NCBI RefSeq assembly: GCF_026230105.1
Contig: NC_079484.1
Location: 11,919,805-11,983,804 of the forward strand
Source: Diorhabda sublineata
Lineage: Eukaryota > Arthropoda > Insecta > Coleoptera > Chrysomelidae
DNA: 64,000 bases
Direction of reading: 5' to 3'
The notes under the pieces are model-generated. The model did no database searches. It was not told the DNA's origin and was given only the letters and a program-made list of their open reading frames with translations. The translations under genes were made by a program, and so were the position numbers. Positions 1 to 12,131 of this stretch are shown here, piece by piece. How positions within the stretch are numbered: position 1 is the first letter of the stretch; each line of letters begins with the position of its first letter.

Positions 1-290
1 CAAACTGCCAAGACAGTAAAACAGCATAGGGCTAACCTGCTCCAAAAAAGATCAAGACGGTATCATCTGCAGGAAAAGTGATAACGACCGTTTTTGGGAT
101 CTTCATGGGATTCTGTGCATCTACTTTCTTCAAAAAGGTTTAAGAATAACCGGAGACGCAACATAGCTTGGCTTGACATCACACTTTCGGTCATCGCCAT
201 TGTTAAAATTCTCGAAATGATTGACCACTCACCGTAGGTCGGCTCCCCAGCGACTTTTTTCTGTTTCCTTACATTTAAATTGAAAAATGT
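1..290 (+). pseudogene. mariner transposase fragment (C-terminal half), cut by window edge
   Basis: Reading the plus strand with frame changes gives mariner transposase blocks: SSAGKV followed by a degenerate TTVFGIF block (family: SAGKVMATVFWD), then GILCIYFLQKGLRITGDAT (family: G-ILxIDYLxKGxTITGxYY). Near 240 comes PSDFFLFP, which is the end of the family's SPDLAPSDFFLFP motif holding the third catalytic aspartate. Stops and frameshifts interrupt it and the N-terminal half would lie left of the window. It is a dead fragment, inferred to be a cut-and-paste element of the Tc1/mariner superfamily and distinct from the mariner at 923-2270. Confidence 0.6.
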
Positions 291-918
291 AAATTATTAT
301 TGACAAAATATATTGTTTCCTTGTTAGGTCAAAATTTTTACATACAATTCTCGTAATACTGTCATTACAAAGTTGGATTGATTTAAATTAGTTGATTTTA
401 TAATTGAAATTATGAATTAAACTTCTGTTATGCTTCCATGTAAAGCAAACTAACATTGTACAAATATGTTTGAAAAAATAATAATATGCCACCAAAATTC
501 CAAAATAATAACTTAATTACTTCCGACTATAAAATATAAAATTTTCATCCTTTTCCTATTCCCATTTTGTTATTTGAATAGGAATGAACAAATCTCAATG
601 AACAGAGTTTTATAATAAAGAAATCTACAGATAAGCTCTATAGTTTCGATGATATTACAGTGAACAGTGAAGTTTTTCAATTTAAATAACTATCTCCATG
701 TTTTTATAATAAATCAGCGATATTTGTTTGTTTTTCCGTGAAAATCAAGTTTCATATATTCATCATATCATCCCTATGATTATTGGTTATAATTTAATTT
801 GAGACATTATTTATTCACATTCACAGACCAAGAGTCTCTAATGCAATTTTCCCATTCTATCCATTTCCATTAGGTGTGCTGGACAAACATTTTTTCAAAC
901 AATTCAAGCCACCTGTTG
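291..918. other. AT-rich stretch, nothing recognised
   Basis: About 630 bases of AT-rich sequence between two mariner remnants. I see no open reading frame with family similarity, no repeats and no RNA gene. Confidence 0.5.
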
Positions 919-922
919 TATA

Positions 923-2270
923 CGAGGGCTGCTACTTAAGTTTTAGATTATGGCAACACTGATGTGCATATATCAAATCTGACATTTCCATCATAAAGTT
1001 TGACATTTTTAATGGTGAATGTACTCAGAACTTGTTGTCATATGGAAGGATATTTGAGTTGTTTACTGATACTTGAAACATTCATCTTGGTCGAAAAATG
1101 CAATTAATCCGCGAACATTTTGGTGGTCACACTTCGCTACAGGATGAATTTCGTGAAGGTCGACCAAAATTGGCTGTTTTACCAGAAAACATCGATGCTG
1201 TGCGTTAACTGATATTGCAAGATCATTATGTGACATACCGAGGCATTAGCTCCAATCGCATACATTCAATATTGCATGAACATTTGGCTATGTATTTGTA
1301 CGCGTTGGATACCACATAATTTGACAATAGCTCAAAAAAAACTCGTGTCGATTGTTGCAAAGAAATTCTGAAAAAATTCAATCGCGGTGCTTCAAAAGAC
1401 GTCTATAAGATCGTGACAGGCGACAAATCATGGATCTATGCATATCGTAGATCGGACATCGATGCTGTGTATAAACTGATATTGCAAGATCATCATGAGA
1501 TTGAGGCATACTAATTCTACTCGCATTTATACAATATTGTATGAACATTTGGCTATCAAAAAGATTTGTTCGTGTTGGATACCGCATAATTTGACAATCG
1601 TTATAAAATAAGCTCGTGTCGATTAGTGAAGAGAAATGCTGAAAGACTTCATTTGCACCGCTGCAAAAGACGTCTATAAGATCATGATAGGCGAAGAATC
1701 ATGGGTCTATGCATATCAACCCGAAAGTAAACATCAATCATCTATAGGTCTTTCAAGATAAGCCAAATCCAAGAAAAGTAGTTCGCGCGAGAAGCACTTC
1801 GAAGCAAATAGTCGCCTGGTGCATTAGAGCAATGTAGAACGGTCAATTCTGAATGGTACACCAGTATTTGTTTTTCAGAAGTATTCGAAAAAATCAGGGA
1901 AACCAATCGCAAAATACGAATTAATCTAGACCACAATGGGAGCTCTCACACAGCAGTCCAAACAGTGAAAACATCGAATTGATGAGTAATCCGCCGTAGA
2001 ATCCTTGTTTGGCATCCAATAATGTTTTATTATTCCCTCAGATCAAAAATAAATTGCGAATTCAACGTACACCTAAAGAAGCGTTGATTCTTTTGAATCA
2101 CATGTTTTGATACCTCAATCGGAATGAAAAAAATGCTTAGACAATTGGTTCAAACTACTTCAAAGGTGTATTGATCTTAATGGAATGTATTTTGAAAAAC
2201 AATGTAGCCATATCCAATTATAAATATTTGTTTTTATTAGTACATCTCAAAACTTAAGTAGCAACACTCG
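923..2270 (+). mobile_element. degenerate mariner element with terminal inverted repeats and an internal tandem duplication
   Basis: The ends are inverted repeats: the left begins CGAGGGCTGCTACTTAAG and the right, reverse-complemented, begins CGAGTGTTGCTACTTAAG. A TA dinucleotide sits outside each end, as expected for a mariner target-site duplication. Inside are plus-strand fragments of a mariner transposase: LQDEFREGRPK-like sequence near 1141, KDVYKIVTGDKSWIYAY near 1395, and a CIDLNG-like C-terminal region near 2165. Many stops and frameshifts make it dead. The block 1190-1446 is repeated at 1457-1716, so one transposase segment is present twice in tandem. A shorter relative of this family lies at 19578-20617. 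Confidence 0.85.
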
Positions 2271-2275
2271 TATAG

Positions 2276-4490
2276 TATGCAATGCTACTCCAAAATAACT
2301 TATATACAATACGTTCATATTCTTGCTTTCCCATACACTAATATTGAAAAAATATTCTATATTTAATAATTCCAAACTCATTTAATGTTGCAATTATTTG
2401 AAAATGGTTTATTTCAAAAAAGTAGTAGGTTTTTCGAATGTCCATCCTAGGAGAATTTAGGATAAGGTAGCTCACTTATTTAATACAGTTTGCAGGATTG
2501 TGAATGTGTTTGATTAAATAGGTTGAACTAAAATTCCGCCTAAAACTGGTCGGACAAAGAACGTAACTAATGATGGATACTTGGACGTTATGCAAAGTTT
2601 TGTAGAAAATCTTTATATCGCGCTTCGATAACCAAGTTAATGTCTTCTAATTGTGTAATTGTAAGTGTTGTTGTAGTGATAGTAGTAAATTGTATGTTTC
2701 GTTGGCCCTTCTGTTTGACGAAATTGCAACGAAACAGTGCCTTGCATTCTCAAGATAGAAAGATGAAGTTTTAGGAGATAGATGTGAAGTAATGGCTAAT
2801 TTATTTTACCTAGAATATTCCAATATTTTTCACTTTCTCAACTTCTGATGTGAAAGGTTCCCAATTGAAACAAATATTGTACGATAACTTGAAAGAGTTT
2901 TTTAAGTGCCTGAAAATTAAGTATATATTTGCCTTATAAATTTATGCATTGATTTTAATCACATAAAATGACAGAACAGACGAAGATATCAAAATAAACA
3001 TAAGAACCGAATTTCTGGGGAACTATCTATATTTTTTCTGACATTTCGTCATTTATCATATTAATTTTATTTTATTTTCCAATTGTAATAAGTAGGGTTC
3101 AGATTTCTATGATTTTTATGCAAATTATTTGAAATATACGCATACATATGCACTAATTTTTGGTAAAATATGGACTAAAATTTCGAAATACGTAAAAAAA
3201 GGCAATAAATGAATTCGTTTTCATTTATCAACAAAATATTTATACTTATACACATGTTATTATTAGCTACTATTGAAAAAAAATATGTTAACACTTGCAA
3301 TAACATTTTTTTCTAAATTCTCGACATTAGAAGATTGTCTTCTTCCAATGTATTCAACATTTATACGTAGAAAAACTACGTTGTACGTCTACCGACGTAA
3401 ATAACGCTTATTTAAAACCTAACAGTTATACAGATTCAATATTTATTTTTACGAAAAATTCTGCACTTCATACTGGCTTTGGAGATAAGGGAACATCTGG
3501 ATGTGGGATGACCAGTGGGAACTGATTTCTGATTTCCTTGGCAAACCTATATTCATGAGCAAGTGATGTGTATCAAATTAAGATGAAATACGTTTAGGTG
3601 AATATGTTGTGCCTATTAATAAATGTTCATTGTGTTTTTGAAATTTTCTGTTTTCTGTATCCACAGTCTTTACATTTTGCGTTAAGTGATGTAATCGGGA
3701 TTTGATTCTTTGAAATACTTCTCAGGGGAGCTTGAAAAACTTTAAGTTATTCAACTTATTTAATTATATATTCGAAATGAATTGAACTTTTTCATTTTTA
3801 GCAGAATTGTATATCGAAATATATAACAAAATTTATACTTATACTTAGGACTTCTTAACGCAACTGCATCACTCTTTCACGATATTATATAATACCTATT
3901 ATTGTAAATGACTTTTACAGAATCGTTTAAAACAACAAACATATCATCCCTATTAAGAAAAGAATTAGGATCGGCAGTGAGTTTTGGGGAAACGATTCCC
4001 ACTACTGATTGATAAGTGATACCTGGAATTTGATATAATAGTTTGAGTAAAAATTTACAGAAACTGGAAAAAATCCAAAAGTAAATATATATTTGACAAA
4101 ATACGCATGTCTAATTTGAAAAATAAGTTAAAATATGTGAGCCATATTAAAACATGCAAGATATCTAAAAATGCATATTGCATATAATCCAAGCATTAGT
4201 AATAGGTTTAAGAGCGATGAATGTAATTATCTTCTTCCCTCAGAAAACAATTTTACTCAACAAATACAAAATAACTTTCTTATGAATACATGTAGAATTC
4301 TTTTAACAAAAATAATTCTTATTTTGATCGATTTCATAAACCTGATATATGGACCAGAGAAATATATTATGTTAATCAAAAAAACGTTGTCTTGTAAAAT
4401 ATCCTTTCTAAAATGGTTAGGTAAAACTAACTGTGAACCACACAGCCTCTTATAAAGATTATTATATATCTTACTTTGCTGTTATTTATT
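2276..4490. other. intergenic AT-rich stretch
   Basis: No recognisable gene. A block at about 2520-2575 resembles one at 9910-9960 and may be an old dispersed repeat. Otherwise I see only low-complexity AT-rich sequence. Confidence 0.5.
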
Positions 4491-4499
4491 TATATCGAA

Positions 4500-5554
4500 C
4501 AAGCGCGGATCCAGGGGGGTCATGACCCCCCCATAAACCCTGATTAATTAACGTGGTTTTTCGTTTCTTATAAAAGGGCGTAAGTAGGAACATGTAAAGT
4601 ACGAATTATTTTACACCGTGAATAAAGGGAGCCAATATCCCCAAATATTTCGAATATCAAAACAATACCTAATAAAACAAAAAGGGGATTTAAAATCGCG
4701 TCTTTCTTAAGAAGTCATGAACTTATTTAAATTGAAAATATTTTTGCCCAAAATGTGTGTCGATGAAAACATTCAAATCTTATATAAAGGAATTTCGCCT
4801 CCATTTTGTTCATTAAAGAAAGAACAAAGCCTTTGGAAATCTAAATGGAATAGGTGTGTCGTAAATGAAGTTCCTAGTTGTCTTTTGGAGATAATATGCC
4901 GGGTCAAATCATGGTTACGATCATCAATAGCAGAAGACTGTCTCGTAGGTTTAGCTCTGCTAAGGACATTCATCGCGACATTGAGATCAACTGTGACAGA
5001 GTCATTGATCGGTTTTCTAAGGCAACAAGAAAGTTAGATTTCATATTATAAATTTGTAATAGTTGTTGGAGTTGTATTAATATCCATTTCTGTATGTACA
5101 TATTAGCATAGTTTAATTTTTAATAAATTACTTTGGTAAAATTGTCATTGTCTATAGTCCTTAGACCCTTAGTCCATCTAACTTCAAATACCTAATAAGA
5201 TATAGTTTTGAATTATAATTGATAAACGTTATTATAATTATTTAACAAGTCAAAATAGACTCAATAAAAATCTTTCGGATCATTTCTCAGTTATTCAATT
5301 GTAATGAAGAACTACCCTAGACAAAACAACAACATACAGTATACTGACTGACGTTGTGATATATAATTCAAAATCGATGAGGAATTGAGGTTTAAAGTAA
5401 AAATTGCGTAAAATTCGTCATTGTGCAGACAAAAACAACGTAATTAACTTATATTCTGTGGGTAAAAGGCTTAAAATGCTGTGTCTTTGGGGGAGGACTC
5501 GTCCTAATACTAATAACCTCCCCCCCCTTTGTCAAGACCCTGAATCCGCCCTTG
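4500..5554 (+). mobile_element. internally deleted hAT element with TIRs and an imperfect 8-bp target duplication
   Basis: The left end starts CAAGCGCGGATCCAGGG. The right end, reverse-complemented, starts CAAGGGCGGATTCAGGG, a typical hAT terminus. The flanking 8-mers are atatcgaa and atgtcaaa, matching at 6 of 8 positions, which fits a decayed hAT 8-bp duplication. The interior (about 4717-5045) still encodes the end of a hAT transposase: WLRSSIAEDCLVGLALL, then after a frame change RDIEINCDRVIDRFSKATRKLDF, which is the C-terminal dimerisation region of ZMYM1/DUF4371-type hAT proteins. The catalytic core and N-terminal zinc finger are missing, so the copy is non-autonomous. The G/C runs just inside both ends can pair with each other. 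Confidence 0.75.
4717..5050 (+). pseudogene. hAT transposase C-terminal (dimerisation) remnant
   Basis: Residual coding part of the element at 4500-5554. The recognisable block is LRSSIAEDCLVGLALL, matching the hAT C-terminal consensus LRSTMxQDRLxxLALL. The continuation (HRDIEINCDRVIDRFSK) is in another frame. It lacks the catalytic domain. No function is expected beyond marking the element's origin and orientation. Confidence 0.6.
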
Positions 5555-5562
5555 ATGTCAAA

Positions 5563-8195
5563 AATACTTTGCTTAACTTCGTGTAGCCGGTAATTGAAAC
5601 ATCTCTGTTTTGTTCTTTTGATAATAATTTCTAATATTGAAAATCAAACTGAAACCGATCTTATATATAAATTGAAACTTGTGATGTGCATATCAACTAT
5701 TTCCAAATAAATATCTATGTAATTTCGTTTTAGTACTTGAATTGAAGAGGAAAACAGAAATATCACTGGTTTAATAACATTGTTGATTATTTTTTCCCTC
5801 CTGCTATAACACGTTCATAAAAACTGCTTGTTCTATGTGCATTACTAAAGCATTTAATTATATATATTATTTTTTTACATAAAATTTAAACATAAATTTA
5901 CATTCCATCTTCTTTGTCAACACTCTCAACATTTTCCAATAATTCATTGAGCGAGAACTTACTTTGTAGTGAAAACCAATTCATCGTAAATAACGTCTAA
6001 ATGTTGATTGAGGAGTAATTGATATCTATCTCTTTTTTTCAAACTATCTCCATTGAACACCGTTGAATATAGTAACTTGTTCAATTTACTTTTTTTCGAA
6101 CACCATCGTTCCACCAATTCTTGGTACACGTTATTCACTATTTATTTAGCACTAGACCATAAATAATGCCTTCTTCTTATATCTCTACCTCTGGAATATT
6201 TTTGGAAACTAACACATTTTCGGGATTACTTTCGAGCTCATGCTCATCTACACATTTCCTACGGTCAGAAAAAAACTTTAAAGTTGAAATTTACACTGAA
6301 GAAATTATGATATCAATTTATAACTTCTTCCAAGTGGAAAGAAGAAAATTCCATATTAAAAATATACTATGATATACAATAGTTATTCATGATGGTGTTT
6401 TTTGTAAACAACATTATTCATAGAATCTGCAAGTGAATACACTGTCAAACAGCTATTACAATAATGACATTCATTCACGATCATTATTCCAAAAAAGTAG
6501 TTTTGTTGTATTTAAAATTTTATCCAGCAGACATAGTTCATCTTATGAAAACGTCCAAGAAAAATATTTTAAGTCTGACGTGGCCCTGAGACTACCCGGC
6601 TGTTATCAAATGATTTACAACTTGACAGTTACTATGAGTAAGACGATTGTTTCACTGCATAAATAGGGCAAAAGCTGGTTTTTCAATTGCTATATTAAAT
6701 TCATTAATATGATTTAAAGCTTAAAAATTTCTCCCCAACAAAATCAGTTAAAAAATATCGACAATATTTCAATTCTATATTTTGCAACAGCCCAACTTCA
6801 TAAAATCGCCTTCACTCTTAATAATATCCAAAAGGTAATTCGATCTATTGTTATGACTACTCTTTCTCAAATCCATTCTCGTTATTTAGATATCGTAAAT
6901 TCAAAACACGTGGCAAGTTGAACAAACAGTCTGATTTAGATATTAGCATTAAATAAAAATGTTGCTTGATCACAAACAATATTAATTAGGTTATAAGATT
7001 AGTAAACAACTATTATTCGCAAATCATGCTTTTAAGAATTTTTTCTCGTTATACATTATTCCATCAATCGAACGCTTACGGAATACAATTATTATCAAGG
7101 GGGACAAGACTGTTCCTCTTTTTAAAGTCTATTATTATTATTCATTTTTCCTTGGTCGGTTAGTTTCGAAGTGTTCTTGAAGCAGTGCGCCACGTTTTCT
7201 CTATTTTTTTTCTCTCTAAGTACCTTGAACTACCTTGCGAAGCACACAAAAAGTTTGGCACACACATACGCATGCTTATTATATTTAATTACTGCAAGTA
7301 TAAGTTAATATTATCAAGCGAGTGAGTTCGAGTTTGGTGATTAAAATATCTATGTAAGTTAGACTTTATACCGCTTATTAATTTTAAACCTATAAATTAA
7401 ATTATAACGTGTTTCATAATAACTTTATTATTCTGTTTATATTTGATAGAAAAACAGGACTTCATGGGTTTAAAAAAGATTTTATTATTTATTATAACAT
7501 TAAGCAAGCCTTTTTCACGAATTTTCACATACAATCGTTCCAAAACATTACTTTACTGCTAGCAAAATTCCTTTCGTATCCCAAAAAACTAATTCTATCA
7601 CATTCTTATCTGATTTTAGCCTTTCTAAAATGCTCCACATGTTGGTGTGTTATATTCTTGACCATTGTTTGGCCCCGTATTCGAATCTGCCCTACTTGTT
7701 ATGATTCGGAATCATAGTGAGAGACCCAAGTCTCAAAAACAGTTATGAACGTAGTGTTTTACATTCTGATACAACCAATAAGTGTGCACTGTGCACGAAA
7801 CATAACTGATTATGAGGGAAAGAAAGAGAAAAAATATCTCTTTCTTGCCTCCACAGTAATACAAAACATAACTTTCTTTTTTTGTCTTCACACTTCACAC
7901 GTTCGTATCGCCCTATTCCGAATATTTAGCATCCTCTTGAGATCTTCTTCCATGCCATATTTCTGGTGGTCTGTCTAGTGGTCTACGTATGTATGGTTTC
8001 TGTTTTTTTCGCCCATTTTGTCCATCAGTTTTCTGGCATTCTTTCGACATGATCGTTCCAACTTCATTTACGTTTTCTACCCATATCACTTCATCTTGAA
8101 TTCCTAGTTCTGTAACATTCTGACTTATCATTCTAACTTTGAAGCTCACTATCTTAATTGTTTTCAGCTATTCAATTTCAGTCGTACTCGTTATT
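5563..8195. other. intergenic AT-rich stretch
   Basis: No gene can be supported. Open frames here are short and lack family similarity. A minus-strand frame at about 7913-8149 ends with an Arg/Pro-rich sequence that could be the tail of a LINE protein, but this is too weak to call. Confidence 0.4.
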
Positions 8196-8198
8196 CCT

Positions 8199-8597
8199 TA
8201 TGGCCCGTCCACACTCTCGCGAGAATCTCAGTGAGAACGTAGTGAGAACTTTTTTTGGGTACAAACTCTGGATGGACGCTGAAGTGACTGCGGCAAGTTT
8301 ATTGTTACGCGCATTTGCATATTATAATTATGCGTATATTAAAGAGAAAAGAATGATTAAAAAGAAGTGGAGAAAAATCCTTCAAATCGGCGACTCACTC
8401 GTTACTGAGAAACATGCCAGTGTGGATTCAATAAACCTTCTCGCCTGTTCTCCCGTTCTCTCGCTCCTTTCTCGCGCTGATCTCCATCTTTGCCGGAGAA
8501 CGCCGGAGAACAGTGCGAGTACTACGCGAATCGGTTCCACATTCGCATTTCTCACATGTTTCTTGCGTTCTCGCGAGAGTGTGGAGGGGCCTTTATA
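8199..8597. mobile_element. MITE with about 27-bp terminal inverted repeats
   Basis: The left end TGGCCCGTCCACACTCTCGC is mirrored at the right end by GCGAGAGTGTGGAGGGGCC, giving terminal inverted repeats of about 25 bases. They enclose about 350 bases with no transposase similarity. Each end lies next to TTA/TAA, which would suit a PIF/Harbinger-type 3-bp TWA duplication. GGCCC-type termini also occur in that superfamily, but the assignment is an inference. The internal GC-rich CTCTCGC and GAGAAC motifs recur. The open frame crossing it is not a gene. Confidence 0.75.
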
Positions 8598-8599
8598 AT

Positions 8600-10730
8600 T
8601 TTGTATTCGCAAGATTGATAAACATTGCATCTCTGTCAGCTAAGAACTAGAGGAACGCAAGTCAGAAATAAACAACCTTCAAAACTCATTTTCTTCTAAC
8701 AACAATGTGGCCATTGTACTTATTCAAGACAATTATGAAAAATGTCATTTTTTTCGAAAATTGGAAAATACTGAACGATATTTTGCCTCGAAATTTGGAC
8801 CTGAAATTCATTTATTTATAACTACTTATATAATAACCACCTTGATGTTTTCTCAAAATTTTCCATAATAGAATCATAAGAACTAAGCTTTCAATTCGGG
8901 TAAAGGAATATTAAAGCACGTGGTGCGCAGTTGACGTAAACACTTTTTGAAATCTTCTAAAAATTGGTTTTGTAGAATTGCACTCCAATACTACCTTTCT
9001 GTGGTTCAAGTAACACAGTTAATAATAAGGGTTCTCCATTAGTGTTCAGTATCCTTGAAATGTTTAGTTCTTATAAGAGATATTGACATTGACAATTTGC
9101 ATAATTATATTGATCAAAAATCGTCTCCAACATGAACTTCAAAGTAAAAATTTGTTTTAACCACAATAGATATTTCTAAAATAAGTAGCCGCTATCAATT
9201 TTTAGAATAGACATAAAAATTCTATTTTTGTATTGGATTCCGTTCCAGGTTTATTGAATTTTTTCTTCAATACCTCATAGTTTGTTAATGCAATTTCATT
9301 GTTTTTTTTATCGTATTGATTACCTTTCAATCCATTATCCAAATACTGAGATGTCTATCATTAAAAGGACAATAGATACAAGTATGTATGTCTTGTCATT
9401 CTGAAGGTTGTTTTTTTTTTAATAAGATTAATTAAATATTTTCATAGAAGTTTGTGATACCTCAAATCTCTAGCAGATAATTCCCTGATGATGAAAACAT
9501 TATGGAGGCAGACTAACATTCAACGACATATTATAAGAGAACTCCGCTGTACTATTTAAAATAAAAAGCGCCATTTTGTTTTACGATATTGTCCGTCCAC
9601 ATGAGGTTAATCGTCAAGACCGCATAATTCTGCTTTTCCTAGTAACAGTCGTTTGAAAACAAAATTAAAAATTGTTCATGTCAAAAAGTAGTAGTTTGTC
9701 TGTCATTAATTGTATTTGATTGTCATGACTCATGAATTATTACTCATTGTCATCAGTGAAAGGTGATTTTTATAATTAGGTAAATTTAACTATGTTCACC
9801 GAACAGGAATGAATAACTATTCTTATGATGAGTTACGGTGATTGTAAAAAAAAATTAATGATACGTATCCAAAACACAACCAAACTACGAAAACTTCAGT
9901 TCGGAGGGTGGTTGAACTAAAACCACACTCAAACTGGCTGACCAAAGACCGTAACTGATAAAGAAAAATGAAAATGTTATTGTAGAAGTTGCCAGTAATA
10001 TTATTAAGTACAATTAGTGTCATCCTTATGAAGTAACTGTGGTACAAGAATTTTTTTATCGAAAATGGAATTTTATAAAACCAAAATGCAAAAGGGGGAT
10101 ACATACCCTCATTGTATGAGTAAAATAATATTCTCAACCCTTGGACGTTCATCATTATGACAACGATGATGAGGTCAAAACAACCGTGTGGTGGGGGGGG
10201 GATTATCAAAAAGTAGGCGGAATTTTTTAATTGCAGAATTTCAAAGCCAATAGGACAATATGACATGTGCCTTGATGTTAGGGAAAATTATGCTTTCTCA
10301 AAAAAGTAAAAAATATCTACACGTTTTTATATTTCAAAACTGTACTTACTTAAACAAAGTGCCTCGTATTTTTTATTATATATTCATGTATTATAAATTA
10401 TACAGGCCTGCATTTCTTAACACTTTGAAAATGAATTTAAAAATTTTAGCGATTAGTTAGCGGTGATTTTAAATCTGCTTTTGTATCACGTAATGTTATT
10501 TTTCGAAACAGTAAAATCACAAAATATAGAGAAACCACGAATTATTCCATTTATTAGCTAAATTGATAATATATCAAAGAAAATACGAAAATATATAAAA
10601 TATCTATACAGTAACTGTTAGAAATATTTATTTATTCTCAAAATTACATTTTTTGTTTTTTGAAGAAAACTGATGGTTGTTTTTCTGTCATATTTTGCTG
10701 AAAGAACTGTCATTGTAGTCTAATATTTCA
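8600..10730. other. intergenic AT-rich stretch with one dispersed-repeat fragment
   Basis: Nothing here supports a gene. The block at about 9910-9960 (GGTTGAACTAAAACCACAC and following) resembles 2520-2575. A G run near 10190-10201 is low complexity. Long minus-strand frames at 9823-10266 are hydrophobic and without family similarity. Confidence 0.4.
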
Positions 10731-11400
10731 CCGCTTGATCTAGCAGGTATCTGTTTTTTGATTAAATTAATTTTAAAGGAATCTTGAGGATATATGGAAT
10801 GGATTAAGGATAGGTTGCCTTGTAAAAATTAGCTGCAATTACCTGCAATTAATTTTAATGTCATTAATATACTAATATAACTTGCAGCTATATGTTTTTT
10901 CAGTCACTCTTACAGCATTTGAAAAAAAATGATGTCACAAATCAAAATGGTTACCAGCTCTCAGTCTTAATTAATTAAATTAAAGTTTTATATACATTGA
11001 AAGATGAAAATCCATGGTTGCCAGTTGCACAATGGCCGCAAACAGAGGTTTCTATGATTTTTGTGAACGACTCTCGTTCCAGTGGAATGAAAAACGATGA
11101 ATGCAATTAATTAACAATAATATACCTGTTTACACCTGGCAACCCTAATGCTGCGGCCGACTGAGAGCGGGCAACCATTTTTATTTTGATTTTGACATCA
11201 TTTTCTTTCAAATGCTGTAAGAGTGACTGAAAAAACATATAGCTGCAAGTTATATTAGTATATTAATGACATTAAAATTAATTACAGGTAATTGCAGCTA
11301 ATTTTTACAAGGCAACCTATCCTTAATCCATTTCATACATCCTCAAGATTCCTTTAAAATTAATTTCATCAAAAAAACAGATACCTGCAAGATCAAGCGG
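10731..11400. mobile_element. fold-back element: two arms of about 240 bp in inverted orientation
   Basis: The left arm 10731-10966 and right arm 11159-11400 are reverse complements along essentially their whole length. The outer ends are CCGCTTGATC and GATCAAGCGG; the inner ends are CTCTCAGTC and GACTGAGAG. The middle of the arms (about 10800-10930) is almost identical, with only scattered mismatches elsewhere. The loop is about 190 bases and partly GC-rich (ATGGCCGC, CTGCGGCCGAC). No transposase is present and no clear target duplication was seen. A transcript through it would form a hairpin of about 240 base pairs. It lies about 570 bp upstream of the first visible fem-1 exon, on the same side as the undetected first exon. 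Confidence 0.85.
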
Positions 11401-11414
11401 AGGGATCTTAGACT

Positions 11415-11640
11415 TTTAGTGTCCAACAGTAATCGGTATCCTATTTGTGTCCCATCGCCGTTTGTACCGTTTTTCTATTTCGTTTTGATGAAATATTTCA
11501 CCTTGCTCTTTACTTACGTCACCAAGACTTTTCGGGAAAAGGTCCAAATGGGACTGTAAAAAGTGAATGTTATTCCATTTTTTAGTAACCTCTTAGTCCG
11601 ACCAATGTATTTTCCATCACAACAGAGAATCTCATAAACT
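11415..11640 (-). pseudogene. fragment of a widespread mobile-associated insect protein (HFLxSHLDxFPExLGDVSxEQGE block)
   Basis: The minus strand reads IHFLQSHLDLFPKSLGDVSK, then EQGEIFHQ, EIEKRYKRRWDTN and a stop. I recognise this block from many arthropod hypothetical proteins of repetitive origin, where it precedes a WDxNMxADYCW motif near the C-terminus. Here that motif is replaced by RIPITVGH and a stop, and nothing upstream of the HFL block is seen. It abuts the right arm of the fold-back element. Function unknown. Confidence 0.55.
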
Positions 11641-11968
11641 AATTAGTCAATTTATTGGTTGCTTTTTATCTTTTATTGAAATTTTAATGAAATTTGATTA
11701 TGTATTACTGTAATTTCATTCGATATTTAATACTGTACTATATTTCATTTCATTATTGCAATTCGTAAGCTTTGTTAATTATGTATTACTGTAATAATGC
11801 ATCTTTTAATTAAATAAAATATAATGTATCTTATTGCAGTGTTTGCATTTACACCATATTTTTCTCCATAATTCGCATTGAAACAAAATCATGAGGTTTG
11901 TTGTGAACCTCAATATATCGAATTTTTCAAAATAATTGTAATATTAAGTCAGCTCTTATTTGTTTCAG

Positions 11969-12131
11969 ATATATCTGCATTGCAATAAAGGGAAAGAAGA
12001 GGTGTACATGCTGGTGGGAGCGAAGACTGCGGGGGCGACCCCATTAGTTATAGCTTGCCGGAATGGACACTATGATGTAGCGGAATATTTGATAGAAAAA
12101 TGTCATGCTGATCTAGAACAACCTGGTTCCG
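11969..12131 (+). CDS. fem-1: fem-1 exon (first visible; presumed exon 2): first ankyrin repeat
   Basis: It begins after the acceptor TTTGTTTCAG and ends at the donor G|GTAAGT. The translation starts IYLHCNKGKEEV and continues GATPLVIACRNGHYDVAEYL. It matches FEM1C from about residue 20 onward. Phase is 0 at the start and leaves one base at the end. Confidence 0.92.

Noticed and set aside
2520..2575. Block shared with 9910-9960 (GGTTGAACTAAAA...)
   Set aside because: Suggestive of an old dispersed repeat, but too short and diverged to define an element.
7913..8149. Possible LINE tail on the minus strand (RRPLDRPPEIWHG region)
   Set aside because: Only a short Arg/Pro-rich similarity; too weak to list as a gene fragment.
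8158..8598. 146-residue plus-strand frame
   Set aside because: It coincides with the MITE and its inverted termini; no family similarity.
9823..10266. 147-residue minus-strand hydrophobic frame
   Set aside because: Phe/Ile/Tyr-rich product of AT-rich DNA, crosses a G run and a dispersed repeat, no domain recognised.
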